DNA from: Marinoscillum pacificum
GTDB lineage: Bacteria > Bacteroidota > Bacteroidia > Cytophagales > Cyclobacteriaceae
Length of the DNA stretch: 64,000 bases
Direction: 5' to 3'
Assembly (NCBI RefSeq): GCF_024714495.1
Contig: NZ_JAMZMJ010000006.1
Span: forward strand, 1-64,000
The position numbers were made by a program, and so were the translations under genes. Shown here piece by piece: positions 54,001 to 62,413 of this stretch. Below the pieces are notes generated by a model that saw nothing but the letters and a program-made list of their open reading frames with translations, was not told the origin of the DNA and did no database searches. Position 1 is the stretch's first letter. Each line of letters starts with the position of its first letter.

Positions 54001-57000
54001 CTGTGCCATCTTGATTTTCCAATCCTTGCGTGAAGGCTTCCTCCGATGTGTAACAAGACTCACAGTGAATCTCTACTTCATTGGTTGTCTCAAATAATTT
54101 GATTTGGAAATTAACCAGGTTGGAGGCATTATTAAGGTGTGGCACATCTTTATATTGAATCACATATATTCTATTAGGAGCCGTACCAATTAACTCCACC
54201 TGATATCCATCAGCTGGAGCTGACGAACCATCAAGATCAGACCAATATCCTGCTATTAACCCATTGGCTGATCCTTCCGAATCTACCGTGGACCCTTCAG
54301 GATCAGGAAATTTCTCTCCAGAATATGCAGAAGCGTCATTTGTTTCTATAAAACTAACCCACCCATTGGAGTTTACATAGACTGAACTGTAGGTCTGCCC
54401 AAAGAACTCAAAGTCAAAACCAATAGTCTGAGCAGTAGAGGTGGCATCATCATTCAAAACTTCTGATAATGTGGTAGGAGAACTTAACGTTTCATAGCCA
54501 TAACTCGATGTAGAAATGGTATAAGAGGTTGTTTCGGAATAGTTATATTCCAGGACATTTGAGGCCCCATTGAAATTTGAGTTCAAATCTTGAACTACGT
54601 CTGAGGCCAAAGATACTTGTACCACACCAGTAGAGGTCGGGGAGATATCAGCCGTAAAACTTATATTGTCTGAAGTAGATAGATTAGTAAGAGTCGCATT
54701 GGTAACAGTAAAATCACCTTCAGTTAATGACGCAACTTCTCTATTGAATACTACATTTATACTTAAAGTTGACTCACTTGATGGGTCACTCAAGAAACTA
54801 TTGTAGGAAAGCTCTACATTGAATGGAATTGCCATAGCACTTGAAGCTACCCATTCTGTTCCAGCAGAATTTTGAAAGACTCCATCATTTCCATACATAC
54901 TTAAATCTGGAAGAGCTGTACCAGATACTTCATCAAACCTATAGTAAGCTACTAAACCAGGGTCACTACCAGATACAGTCTTTTCTGCAAATTCAATGAT
55001 CTCTGCTTCTGATCGAGCGTAGTTCCAAACCCTTATTTCGTCTAATTGACCATCCCATTCATTGTTAACATAATCAGCTCCAATCCACAGTTCTGAACTG
55101 TTTAATGTACCCCAGGTGTCAGAAATCGTTTCTTTTAATTCACCATTCACGTATAGTAGGAAGTCAGTACCAGATTGAACAATGGCAATGTGTGTCCAGG
55201 CCAACTCAGCTAGTCCAAAACCAGTAACATTTTCATTGACTCCATGGATAACTAGTGCGCCTTCAGGATTAATATAGATGCGGTAGTTACGAGAATTGCT
55301 ATCCACAAACTTGGAAATAATAGCGTGAGGGCTTTCATCGAACCCGTTCCAATAAGCCCAGAATTCAATGGTGGCATCACCATTCAAATCCAGTTCGTCG
55401 CTATCGGTAACAGTGACATATTTACTAGTACCAGGGAAGTCGAAGGCATTACCCGGACCAACCATGAAGGAGTTTGAGACCGCATACCCACTTTGCGTAC
55501 CGCCAAAGTCAGCTTTTACTCGATAATAATATTGTGAAGAAGTATTTAACGAAACACTTACATCCACACCACCAGAAGTACCGATACTTATATCCTGACC
55601 TGATGGCAAGAATGAACCAAAGTTCGGATCAGTCGAAACATCTACAATCATATCAACAGCTCCGGCTGGCACCTCAACATTTGGAGTAAATCCAGAAATA
55701 GTGACATTGGTGGCATTATAAATGATTGGCAATCCTGCATCCGAAGAAACAAATGAAGCTCCAATTATATCAGCATCAATGCTGTTGACAGATCGGTCAA
55801 CAAGTTTCGACCCACCATTCTCATCCATCGTATAGTAAACTGCCAGCTTCGGTTCATTACCCATCAACGATGTAAACCTGTCTGAGAAGTCGGTTTTAAC
55901 TGAATCAGCCCATACTCTGACTTCATCAATTAAACCATCAAAATATCCATCAGTAGAAGTACGCACTCGTGCTCCTAAAGATATTTCACCATTCGGAGGA
56001 GTACCATTAATTACACCTGCATCACCATCTGCCAATCCATTGATATACAACTGTGCTGCTCCTCCTGTTTTCACCACTGCCACATGACTCCACTCATTCA
56101 GAGGTAGAGCTGTAGAAGAAGTGATTCCTTGATAAGTAACATCACTTTCACCATATCCGACTAATCCAGCTGGAGTGAAATAAATTTCTCCACCAGTTTG
56201 ATCTACTGTGGTATTTCCTCTCCAGTAGGCCCACGAATTGGATGCTCCGAATGATCTGGGATATACCCACGCCGAAATAGTAAGGGTTGACAAATTACCT
56301 AGAGACTCAGGAGCATTGGTATAATCATCTCCATCAAAACTCAATGCATATCCAGGGAAATCTTCTGTAGTTGCAAATTCAATAACTGATTGGCTTGAAG
56401 CATCTTCGAATCCGTTGGTAGCAGTCACTCTGAAGAAATAGCCCTGATCAGGCCCAACACCAACTACAGCACCCACTGCATCACCGGTCCCAACTACACT
56501 ACTACTCACGATATTGGCGTCGAAACTTTCATAGCTCGTTGACCACTCTACCAGATAATCTGTATTGTCTGCAGCCACATCTGTCCAGGCCAGCTCAATG
56601 CTAGTAGCATCTCTGTAGTATCCTACTAGATTTATTGGGGCAGCTGGAGGAGGTGCCGTCAGATCCTGAATATTAAATGTATGAGCAATGGAAACACATC
56701 CTGAAATATTATCAGCAACCTCTAAAGTATAATCACCAGCAGATAATCCTGTTACAGAAATACCGGTACCAACCACAGTTCCTGCAGTTGAAATGCCTTC
56801 ATGCCACGAATAGGAGTAATCACCAGATCCGCCACTTATCGCTCCAGTGGCATCTATAGATCCCCCTGAACCAGAATCATCGGTAATGGTCACAGAACCT
56901 GGTGTTATGGCAGGGGCATCTGGATTATCAGAAATCGTATAGTTAAATACATCGATACAGCCAGTGGCATCCTCTTTAATAACTATTGTATAATCATTGG

Positions 57001-58903
57001 CTACAAGACCAGTAACACTATATCCAGTATCGCCAATAAATGAAGTACTATCCTGAATGATTGTTCCCCCTGTACCTATACCTTCATAAACCACTCCTTT
57101 GTAGTTCCCGGAACCTGTTCCAGAAGTAGCAGCCTGAATAAATAGTTCTCCATTTCCGCCTATACAATAAGAATTATCAGTAATCGTGACTGTGGCTTCT
57201 GGAAAAGCTGAATTGTCGCTTATGACAGCAGATACAACGTCATGACAGAAATTATCATCATTGATAACCTCCAGGGTATAAATGCCAGCGCTAAGTCCAG
57301 AATAAGAAAAACCGATCGAACCATCCAAAATTTGGTCTTCTTGTAAGAGCATTCCCGGATCTGGAACTGCTCCTTCGTAGAATTTGTACGTATAACTACC
57401 TGGCTCACCTGTAGATGTTGTGGAAGTAAAGTCAAGCAGTCCATTACCGCCTACACATAAAGTATTATCTGTTGATACTGGGATTATAGTTAAGACACCA
57501 CAGGTTTCAGCTGCAACAATACCTGGTCCATCTACCCAATCAGAAGATGGCTCCATATTGTTAAGTGTTCCGTCATTTGCATTGGTTGACAAATCTGTAA
57601 GAACTGACGATCCTATACCATCTTCAAATGCATAATAGGTTATTAAGCCATATTCATCGCCTCTAAGCTGTTGTTCCTTTAATGCATCGATTTGTGATTG
57701 AGTATGAGCTTTGTTCCAAATTCTCACCTCATCTATAGACCCTTGAATAAAAGAGGACAGATCCATTTTTGATCCTATATAAATAGGTCCGTCACCGATT
57801 GTTAAAGTTTTAGCTATGCCAGAGGTGGGTGTTTCCAATCCATCTACATAGGTTCTTACCACAGTAGCATCATATGTAACAGCCAAATGGTGCCAGTCAT
57901 TGTCGGCAAATGAATAGCCCGTGTTGTAATCATCAGACTCACCGTAGAAATACAGATCATTGTCAGTAAGAAAAAAGCCAAATCCACTTGAAGGCGACTG
58001 AGCCCCTAGAGTTACTGGGTGAGTAATTCCTGAATTGGTTCCATTTTTATACCAAAATTCCAGAGTAATTGGATTTCCTCCTGTAATGCCCAAATTGCTT
58101 CCACTTACCACATAGTTATTAATCCCATCAAAATCTAAGGCTGTATTAAAAGATGATACCGGAGGAACATCACTAGACCAAATAGGACCATTCAATTCTC
58201 CATCAGCAGGCGTACTGTTATCTCCATTCAATAATGTTCCAAGATGATTGTTAGGAGTTAAATCTGTCAATGTTGATCCTGTACCATCATTGAAGTTATA
58301 ATAGGCAACCAGGTTAGGCTCTGTTCCTGATAATTCTTCATTCATCTGAGAAGAAATCATAGATGGATCACGATAAACATCCCATACCCGAACTTCATCA
58401 ATCCAGCCCATAAAACCATTATCACCATCATGATATCCAATCCCAGCGCTATTACCATTTCCTGCGGGAAGAGCCGTTTCACTTGCTTGTTCTACTCCAT
58501 CCACCACTAGATGTAAGGAAGATCCATCAAATGCTGCGGCAACATGTGTCCATACATCTGGTGTTATTTCATATGTTGGACTGGTTGCAGCTATTTGAAG
58601 GTTAATCCCATTGTTTAAACCGAAGTAAGGGGCGTCATTCCCAAATTCTAAAATAGTTCTCCATCCAGTTGGAGCAGACGCATCTATTTTAATCCAAGCC
58701 TCATATGTGAACGGTGTGCCTGTTGATGAAGCAACTAAAGAGGGGAGGTCTACATAATCTTGTTCATTCAGAGCAGCACCATCAAACTGTAAGGATGTGT
58801 TTTGTCCTAGACCGGTCCAGGAAAAGAATAAAAATGAACTAAGAAATAGGATTGATTTAAGAACTTTTGTCCCTCGTGGTGTATCAAGTCTTGAATTGGT
58901 CAT
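45029..58903 (-). CDS. Giant T9SS-secreted multidomain adhesin (4624 residues)
   Basis: The signal peptide has a long basic n-region ('LKSILFLSSFLFFSWTGLGQ'). Visible modules are: LamG domains at ~35-215, 252-448, 852-1052 and 1155-1352; SprB-like repeats with paired cysteines (~468-752); an Fn3 domain (~752-845); a nidogen-like beta domain (~1458-1655); a LamG-like domain followed by a 'GRDNVSLLDQKQSISS' block (~1662-2065); and four jelly-roll domains resembling cleaved-adhesin/MAM folds between ~2070 and 3115. SbsA-type and other Ig-like domains (~3115-3408), two cadherin-like domains (~3415-3611), two Ig-like repeats (~3618-3795) and an Fn3 follow. The common tail (~3885-4624) has two LRR/Ig units, a prealbumin-like domain, KVKRAACSVRRF (~4432) and a T9SS sorting domain. 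Its tail is closest to that of the 5784-residue protein. I infer a long surface adhesin with several carbohydrate- or protein-binding heads. No catalytic motif was recognised. Confidence 0.92.
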   Translation of the reverse strand: MTNSRLDTPRGTKVLKSILFLSSFLFFSWTGLGQNTSLQFDGAALNEQDYVDLPSLVASSTGTPFTYEAWIKIDASAPTGWRTILEFGNDAPYFGLNNGINLQIAATSPTYEITPDVWTHVAAAFDGSSLHLVVDGVEQASETALPAGNGNSAGIGYHDGDNGFMGWIDEVRVWDVYRDPSMISSQMNEELSGTEPNLVAYYNFNDGTGSTLTDLTPNNHLGTLLNGDNSTPADGELNGPIWSSDVPPVSSFNTALDFDGINNYVVSGSNLGITGGNPITLEFWYKNGTNSGITHPVTLGAQSPSSGFGFFLTDNDLYFYGESDDYNTGYSFADNDWHHLAVTYDATVVRTYVDGLETPTSGIAKTLTIGDGPIYIGSKMDLSSFIQGSIDEVRIWNKAHTQSQIDALKEQQLRGDEYGLITYYAFEDGIGSSVLTDLSTNANDGTLNNMEPSSDWVDGPGIVAAETCGVLTIIPVSTDNTLCVGGNGLLDFTSTTSTGEPGSYTYKFYEGAVPDPGMLLQEDQILDGSIGFSYSGLSAGIYTLEVINDDNFCHDVVSAVISDNSAFPEATVTITDNSYCIGGNGELFIQAATSGTGSGNYKGVVYEGIGTGGTIIQDSTSFIGDTGYSVTGLVANDYTIVIKEDATGCIDVFNYTISDNPDAPAITPGSVTITDDSGSGGSIDATGAISGGSGDYSYSWHEGISTAGTVVGTGISVTGLSAGDYTLEVADNISGCVSIAHTFNIQDLTAPPPAAPINLVGYYRDATSIELAWTDVAADNTDYLVEWSTSYESFDANIVSSSVVGTGDAVGAVVGVGPDQGYFFRVTATNGFEDASSQSVIEFATTEDFPGYALSFDGDDYTNAPESLGNLSTLTISAWVYPRSFGASNSWAYWRGNTTVDQTGGEIYFTPAGLVGYGESDVTYQGITSSTALPLNEWSHVAVVKTGGAAQLYINGLADGDAGVINGTPPNGEISLGARVRTSTDGYFDGLIDEVRVWADSVKTDFSDRFTSLMGNEPKLAVYYTMDENGGSKLVDRSVNSIDADIIGASFVSSDAGLPIIYNATNVTISGFTPNVEVPAGAVDMIVDVSTDPNFGSFLPSGQDISIGTSGGVDVSVSLNTSSQYYYRVKADFGGTQSGYAVSNSFMVGPGNAFDFPGTSKYVTVTDSDELDLNGDATIEFWAYWNGFDESPHAIISKFVDSNSRNYRIYINPEGALVIHGVNENVTGFGLAELAWTHIAIVQSGTDFLLYVNGELKETISDTWGTLNSSELWIGADYVNNEWDGQLDEIRVWNYARSEAEIIEFAEKTVSGSDPGLVAYYRFDEVSGTALPDLSMYGNDGVFQNSAGTEWVASSAMAIPFNVELSYNSFLSDPSSESTLSINVVFNREVASLTEGDFTVTNATLTNLSTSDNISFTADISPTSTGVVQVSLASDVVQDLNSNFNGASNVLEYNYSETTSYTISTSSYGYETLSSPTTLSEVLNDDATSTAQTIGFDFEFFGQTYSSVYVNSNGWVSFIETNDASAYSGEKFPDPEGSTVDSEGSANGLIAGYWSDLDGSSAPADGYQVELIGTAPNRIYVIQYKDVPHLNNASNLVNFQIKLFETTNEVEIHCESCYTSEEAFTQGLENQDGTDYITVLGRNQSVFSIYNDAVRFTPVPPPSIANVEKSLAVWLKADAGVVGSTNASAWTDQSGNTNDASQVTTLNQPAIESSAINYNQALSFNGVDQYMEVPFDISPSINPDITGFVVFNSNDEGTTHRKLFGHDPLAGGSYQRSIGLDSRSGTNLSYFAAGGTPVGSIIEIGADTTYLLNFEYTAGSFASYVNGSVTGSTIVSNPDGDSFFTIGALNANGEYWDGNIAEVIFYDELLGSVEREKIQSYLAIKYGIPLVTNYLDSDGNVIFNNSGSYTNGITAIGRDNVSLLDQKQSISSTEKILTVAVDAIALDNTSNSGTLIDKNFLFLGHDSGPMDYGSVITTGNPAGVDERMATVWQAVETGQTGTLSLSLDLNGLGYPGVDASNYILMVDNDGVWSDAVTFGGASYNSGVVTFDGVTIDNGQLVTLGYSSQTAVTEDFETASGGQSLYTLPTGDYHAANVVSDGIANSGSIGLRLSYGYGTITTPLIDGNSDFSFFVAATGDGESHYTVEKSVNGGAYIVVSTPTATSATFTEQTVSLAEGAGSAVRIRITFNDQISDQELVVDDFTFKEYTGGSTFPPQVTQLNHYGNVTDVTVDLTVDIGTDFYYVISTSATTPTPTQIKSELDGDGVGAVVAGNYGQLTGTSNLSIGGLSSGVTYHIYWYGEEALNVTNVTSVYSDSFSTIIPSQVTISSESVTGGELSVNSTDNLLYKLRMDIADGDADMVGFVLFPNDSTDNYSQSDFAQFDIYESINADDFGGATHITSTFFTDGHPELPDGAIGHLWNTTYLAGDVVYLYVTADMAGVVSEGASFNFELPDTENNFGFEGEVTKIDGGLTTGSTFTLTNTESNELTIEFYEDGTTQNNNTIITGFVSDADATVEISLDYGTTFTAIAVDGGSWSYDLSSDPSYYGDAYYDIQIVATDLSLNEAYYYGGIMLTSVEVVLEDFETMDATTYSGTTTLPSGDWELVGAIGSNNHPYNGAVSLGLLDENTASAISPLIDAEYSFSFQYYSNGAEFTILQSIDEGVFETVETINESSGTYQYYEYNPYYSGSSVRYMIQMNDLNSSDTLFIDDFSFVAYDTSPGITIYSPYGGEEVPLDYEYYIYWNEQNIDAADVVTVELSIDGGSSFPYTLISDLSENLMGQFYWTPTGSEFITESAVIKISAAGTETFSDQFFIVDGFGGLNSLYESFDFGLLDTEESSVELYSGTWNTQGIISAFSVNASYPLNGEGDAALMNVAEGNYLETPYVYGATEFAFQHRAVNGGTTGFLFDIYLSDDEGATFSILETSGGGTSLTYEEFYHSFSEPYTGPIRIVYNSSADDSGLIDEFSTDGILGAEMDFTVEDFESVSLQAYDGPTILPSGEWDFTNAYGNDGPNNSGSFSMGVTVGTGEIITPYLIGGTEMYFQYYGTDVDFSVYEQQNEGTFELVTSLSATSGFYEEFYYYTSETDSVRLKIVPESGTSNLIVDDFQFAPVPKFVSNQTVVESSVFFDNNKVTITFSDNVYATNAGSGLLEISDFIITSNPSDLNAQITSVTQTGAGDPLVTLLLDQDYFPTGAETIGISFAANSIFDTNGEPVADSTVTFTLKDVVAPDVTVNTNDGYVNSTILTGTIEADAVLDIELTASRLTGVGVVVGTDWSFDLTTHPDWDVNGGNYPLFKITATDTAGNSTDLSEALVVDTTPPAAPTVNTLSSTTSFFTLTGTYDEVGTNYLRVSLDGIVWDTLVVDGGSWSNDYTGVANGTYDVQVEASDYAGNVATDASTNELVVSVNYPVITGLSEITIVENTTEVTAYSADQTVSWTLGGDDAALFTLGVDGTLSFTNAPDFESAGDLNADNVHNLQVIATNLEGNNDTIFAVVNVADANDNAPVILDPGAISIDERSLVGSLVVDCEFTDIDTVTSINTWSIISGNLDINSNTELPFGINSTGQIVVVDSTDLDFELAPSFTLEVVLNDGLFNDTLLLNINLNQVIADVTAPIITADDLLTNDISPELIGTIDDTDASVSITVDGAAYDAVNNADGTWTLAQATIGDLAEGVYSFNVVATDSVGNASTVTATLEIDLTAPFVTINTVVTEDDSPELSGSIDDVNADVSVSVNSQSYTATNNEDGTWTLASGIIEGLPVNVYDVIVQALDSAGNTGTDGTSSELEILPGAPIAYDAEEVDFLSFRAYWSSRGGVANYEFDVATDITFVNRATGFNNLSLTDTTVQVTGLDYNTTYYYRARAVYEGGAVSPYSNVITVSTLSDANTTADSLALLEIYEALSGSEWTTNNWTQTLPLSDWTGVSMTGTRVTGLDLSGNNLKGDFPAITSGLEALTALNISNNEITSIGDISHFAALETIDISDNRMAFGSIENVFFAGIAATVSPQKALLTRLRTLEEIGTTYTVDRTVSGSDNVYSWTKNGVAIAQTTGSFDISIANFSADGTYVAKVTSNVIPLVELTTAPVVLRVSSLERDSTSLMTIYESLDGANSSLSDWTTLSIRDWPEVEVTNNRVTALNAPEAGLTGSIPEDITDIRGLVSVDLAGNAIDGLPNLEGYLPNLTSFNVSGNKLTFEDLEENTGVTGIDYSDQQAFGEVVSEVIPKGSEYTISMPVGGTSNAYEWMLMSPVDTAVVEGEVSSELQIPSIDYESMGTYTLQVTNDLVPGLVLKGEPQQILASANLNFTALDQGGDPFDTGEAYALQISDNPEGYDTLQTVRGTNNAFAFESLILGDYLIAVAPDFDNEFLTTYYESTDLWTEADVMMLRSDTTEELAMVVTPGSAGKGGPDGGKVNGNVESNFGATTSGRIEARRKVKRAACSVRRFVPKGRTDQEDGEFVLYAYIESDDEGQFEFTELEDGRYRFNIEYPGIPMDEDSYVEFVIGEGGIEDEVLVLQATVTEDGIVVEKIERLGFYRKYFKDLSVYPNPADNYLHISYGKLMSSNVTVRLIDLNGNVIKEQQIEKGYDKELDFDVSEITNGIYLINFVDTSLGSERITSFKVFVKH

Positions 58904-58981
58904 CGCAGTGATATCTGTACGGTTAAATTTTTGCGGCTGGAAATTTACCGCTTCCCTTTCATTTAATAAATACCATATTTC

Positions 58982-59033
58982 GGGTAGTCGGACTTACCCA
59001 TCACTAAACTACTTTTGCTGAGTGCTTTAGCAC
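58982..59033. promoter_or_regulatory. Two inverted repeats in the divergent promoter region
   Basis: GGGTAGT (58982-58988) pairs with ACT-T-ACCC (58992-58999) with one bulged base. GTGCT (59022-59026) and AGCAC (59029-59033) form a perfect 12-bp palindrome GTGCTTTAGCAC. Both lie in the 292-bp gap between the 4624-residue gene and the CHAT gene, so either could control one or both. Nothing else is recognisable in this AT-rich gap. Confidence 0.35.
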
Positions 59034-59195
59034 GAATAAGTTTCGACCAAATATTATTGTGAGGGGATTAACAATTAAATAGTTATTCCCTATAGACTTA
59101 TTACTTTTAGCTTATCGAATCTCCGTCAAGGAATTTGGTTGCATCAAAAAATATTAGTTATTTTATATTTTCTATTAAAAAAATTTAATTCCGCC

Positions 59196-62100
59196 ATGGT
59201 TCGAATAGCATTTTCATCCCTCCTTACCATTTTATGTCTGGGCATGCTGATGGCACAAACCCCATTCAAAGACAAAAAGGATAAAAAGTTTTACGACAAG
59301 ATCGATAAGCTCTATAATAATGGTGATTACGAAAAAATTCTAGATAATGAAGAGGCCATCATAACCTATGTAGACGGTAGGCAAGATACTGTCGCTGCGG
59401 TAATGAATTTTTTTCTCGGCGATTCTTATCTTATGATCTACAATGATCTGGAAACTAGTTCCAAATTCTTTAGAAAGGAATATGAGTTGCGAAAGCTCGC
59501 TGGATACAAAGATGAAGCCTTTACTCAATCGGCATTCAACCTTGGGTACATTCTGGACGAAATGGGCTATTACAAGGAAACTGAAGACATCTATCTTGAA
59601 TTACTTGAAATAGAAGAAGCTAGTAAAGGAAAGAAAAGTCAGGACTATTATGTAACAGCATCCTCTCTGATGGAGCATTACATGTACACGAATGACTACA
59701 CCAAAGGGCTGGAGTTGGTAAAAGATCTGAAAAAGGTTGTTGATAAAAACACGATCAATGAAGCTATGCTTCTTAAATACGAGGGCGATTACCTTGAAAT
59801 GTCAGGTTCCTATAAAAAGAGTGAGAAGGCATTGCAGAAGTCCCTTGAAATTTTGGATGAGAATGGAATGTACGCCTCAGTTGAGTATGTGGGTGTTTTA
59901 AGTAGTGTTGGTGGACTATACAGTAGCATGGGAAAAATTCCAGTTGCTGAAGAAGCTTACAGAGAAGCTTTGAGCATTTTAGATAGATTACCTAGTGACT
60001 ATTCAGATTATAAATTGGCTGTTAGGGGTAACCTGGCTTCAGTATTATACATTCTAGGAAATTACGATGCCGCGGAAGAGATCTATGTGGAGAACCTAAA
60101 GCAGGATGCAGAGCTTTTTGGTGAAGAATCATTCTATTATGGAAGTGACGCTTACAGTTTGGCAGTTAATTATGTGGAAGCTGGCAAATACAAAGAAGCT
60201 GAGCAAAAATTTACAGAGGCTGCTGCTATTTTTAAGGACATTCTTGGTGAAGAAAGCATCTATTCAGCTCGTGTTCTAGAGCATTTAACAGAACTATATA
60301 CCAAAACAAGACAACTGGACAAAGCCATAGAATCTGGTAAAAAAGCAATTGCAATCATTGAAAAAGTTTCAACTGACCCACAACAAATTGCCATCGCCTA
60401 TTACTATTTAGGAGATGCCTATTTTGCGGAAGGTGAAATAGAAGAAGCAGCCTCATACCATAAGAAAGCATTAGAAATAAGAGAGAAGGGATTAGGAAAG
60501 AGTCACAGCGATTATGCGCAGAGTACCAACAAAATGGCCATCCTTAACTGGAATAAGAAATTGTTGGATGATGCAAAAAAACTCTATCAAGAAACTTTTG
60601 ACAATTACTTCGCTCAGATCAACACCATTTTCCCTATCCTAAGCGAAGAAGAGAAAGCAAAGTTCTATTACAACAAACTTCGCCCAACTTTTGAGCAATA
60701 CAATTCTTTCATTGTTGAAACTAGTATAGAAGAAAAAGAGCTAATTGGTGAAATGTACAATTACCAACTGGCAACTAAAGGACTTATCCTATCTGCTACC
60801 AACAAAGTCCGTGAATCAATCATGAGTAGCGGCAATGAGCAATTGATCGTGCAATATGAAGAGTGGGTAGAGCAAAAAGAGAAACTAGCAAAACTCTTCA
60901 GTACTTCAGATATGCCTGTAGAGATCAGAAACGTCAAAATAGATTCATTGACTAAACTGGCAGATGACCTGGAAAGAGCATTAAGTAAAGAATCTGCCGA
61001 TTTCAAGCAAACATTCGCAAATCGTGATCTGAAGTGGCAAGACATTCAGGCCAAACTTAAGCCGGGAGAAGCAGCTGTTGAGGTTGTAAGATTTAGAGAT
61101 TTCACTCCTGATTCAGCGGGCGTTTTTACGGATGAGGTGTATTATGCTGCATTGATCGTTACTTCTGAAACGAAAGACTATCCTGATTTGGTGCTCATGA
61201 GAAATGGTAAAATGATGGAAACCAGATATCTATCAAACTACCGAAATGCTATCAAATACAAAATTGATGAAGATTTTTCATATAAGTTATTCTGGAAGCC
61301 TATTGCCAACAGATTAGAAGGAGTTAAGAAAGTATACTTCTCTCCAGATGGGGTTTTCAATCAGATTAGTATTTACACGCTAAGAAATTCAGCTACAGGC
61401 AATTTCACATTGGATGAATTAGAAATCCATGTAATGACCAATACTAAAGATTTGGTGGCCTTTAATGGTTCTTCAAATCCTGGAAATAAGTCATATCTCT
61501 TCGGTTACCCTAACTACAACATGGGTGCTATAGATCAAAAAAGAGAAGATGGTGGATCAACAGATGCCTCAAAAATCACTCAGGCTGCTAAAGAAGACAG
61601 AAGTGTAAGAGGTGCAAGTCGTGGCGTTAGAGGATCTCGAGGTGGCGACGATAATATTGAATCATTAAGTAGAGGTGGTGCTATTCCAAGAGGTTTGAGA
61701 GGAAACTTATTGAGGTACATGAGATCCAACCAAATGCTAGCCCTTCTACCTGGTACCAAAAGAGAAGTGAACTTGATTGATAGTCTTTATAATCACAAGG
61801 CACTTCCTGCGACAACTTATTTGAGTAACGATGCATTGGAAGATAGTATCAAGAAGCTTGATAACCCTAGAACACTACACATTGCTACTCACGGTTTCTT
61901 CCTGGAGAACGACCATGATGATGAGCAAACAGATGAGTATGTTCAAAATCCGTTGCTCAGATCAGGCTTGATCCTTGCAGGAGCGAATAGTTTTATCAGT
62001 GAAGGACAAATTTCTAACCAGATCAGACATGACGAGGATGGAATCCTTACTGCTTATGAAGCAATGAACTTGAAATTGGATGGTACTGAATTGGTTGTAC

Positions 62101-62372
62101 TATCAGCTTGTGAAACTGGCCTTGGTGAAGTAAAAAATGGTGAAGGTGTTTATGGTCTTCAAAGAGCCTTCCAGGTAGCAGGAGCTGACGCAATCATCAT
62201 GTCCATGTGGACGGTAGATGATGACGCCACGCAAGAATTGATGACCATCTTCTACGAGGAGTGGTTGAGTGGAAAAAACAAGCAAGATGCATTCATTACT
62301 GCTCAGAAAAGACTGAAAGACAAATGGAAATCTCCGTATTACTGGGGAGCATTCGTCATGATCGGTAACTAA
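59196..62372 (+). CDS. Exported TPR protein with C-terminal CHAT (caspase-like) peptidase domain
   Basis: The ATG at 59196 is preferred over an in-frame TTG at 59139 because it gives a clean signal peptide (MVRIAFSSLLTILCLGMLMA, then Q). The protein is then 1058 residues. Around ten TPR units occupy ~50-460, for example 'AEEAYREALSILDRLPSDYS' and 'ALEIREKGLGKSHSDYAQST'. A helical linker follows. The CHAT domain (~680-1058) carries the catalytic dyad His899 in 'LHIATHGFF' and Cys972 in 'VVLSACETGLGE', plus 'GVYGLQRAFQVAGADAIIMS' and a C-terminal 'PYYWGAFVMIGN'. An Arg/Gly-rich insert (~803-837, 'VRGASRGVRGSRGGDD') lies within the domain. It lacks a sorting domain, so it is probably periplasmic. 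CHAT proteins are predicted cysteine peptidases; the substrate is unknown. The metalloprotease gene follows after 41 bp, probably in the same operon. Confidence 0.9.
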   Translation: MVRIAFSSLLTILCLGMLMAQTPFKDKKDKKFYDKIDKLYNNGDYEKILDNEEAIITYVDGRQDTVAAVMNFFLGDSYLMIYNDLETSSKFFRKEYELRKLAGYKDEAFTQSAFNLGYILDEMGYYKETEDIYLELLEIEEASKGKKSQDYYVTASSLMEHYMYTNDYTKGLELVKDLKKVVDKNTINEAMLLKYEGDYLEMSGSYKKSEKALQKSLEILDENGMYASVEYVGVLSSVGGLYSSMGKIPVAEEAYREALSILDRLPSDYSDYKLAVRGNLASVLYILGNYDAAEEIYVENLKQDAELFGEESFYYGSDAYSLAVNYVEAGKYKEAEQKFTEAAAIFKDILGEESIYSARVLEHLTELYTKTRQLDKAIESGKKAIAIIEKVSTDPQQIAIAYYYLGDAYFAEGEIEEAASYHKKALEIREKGLGKSHSDYAQSTNKMAILNWNKKLLDDAKKLYQETFDNYFAQINTIFPILSEEEKAKFYYNKLRPTFEQYNSFIVETSIEEKELIGEMYNYQLATKGLILSATNKVRESIMSSGNEQLIVQYEEWVEQKEKLAKLFSTSDMPVEIRNVKIDSLTKLADDLERALSKESADFKQTFANRDLKWQDIQAKLKPGEAAVEVVRFRDFTPDSAGVFTDEVYYAALIVTSETKDYPDLVLMRNGKMMETRYLSNYRNAIKYKIDEDFSYKLFWKPIANRLEGVKKVYFSPDGVFNQISIYTLRNSATGNFTLDELEIHVMTNTKDLVAFNGSSNPGNKSYLFGYPNYNMGAIDQKREDGGSTDASKITQAAKEDRSVRGASRGVRGSRGGDDNIESLSRGGAIPRGLRGNLLRYMRSNQMLALLPGTKREVNLIDSLYNHKALPATTYLSNDALEDSIKKLDNPRTLHIATHGFFLENDHDDEQTDEYVQNPLLRSGLILAGANSFISEGQISNQIRHDEDGILTAYEAMNLKLDGTELVVLSACETGLGEVKNGEGVYGLQRAFQVAGADAIIMSMWTVDDDATQELMTIFYEEWLSGKNKQDAFITAQKRLKDKWKSPYYWGAFVMIGN

Positions 62373-62413
62373 TAGTTAGACGAATTATAAGTTTTGCATA
62401 ATGCAAACGCTAC

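Noticed and set aside
21636-58903. Polymorphic toxin or contact-dependent inhibition system
   Set aside because: Heads vary on a common tail, but the constant part is C-terminal and carries the sorting domain; no toxin domain, immunity gene or RHS core is seen.
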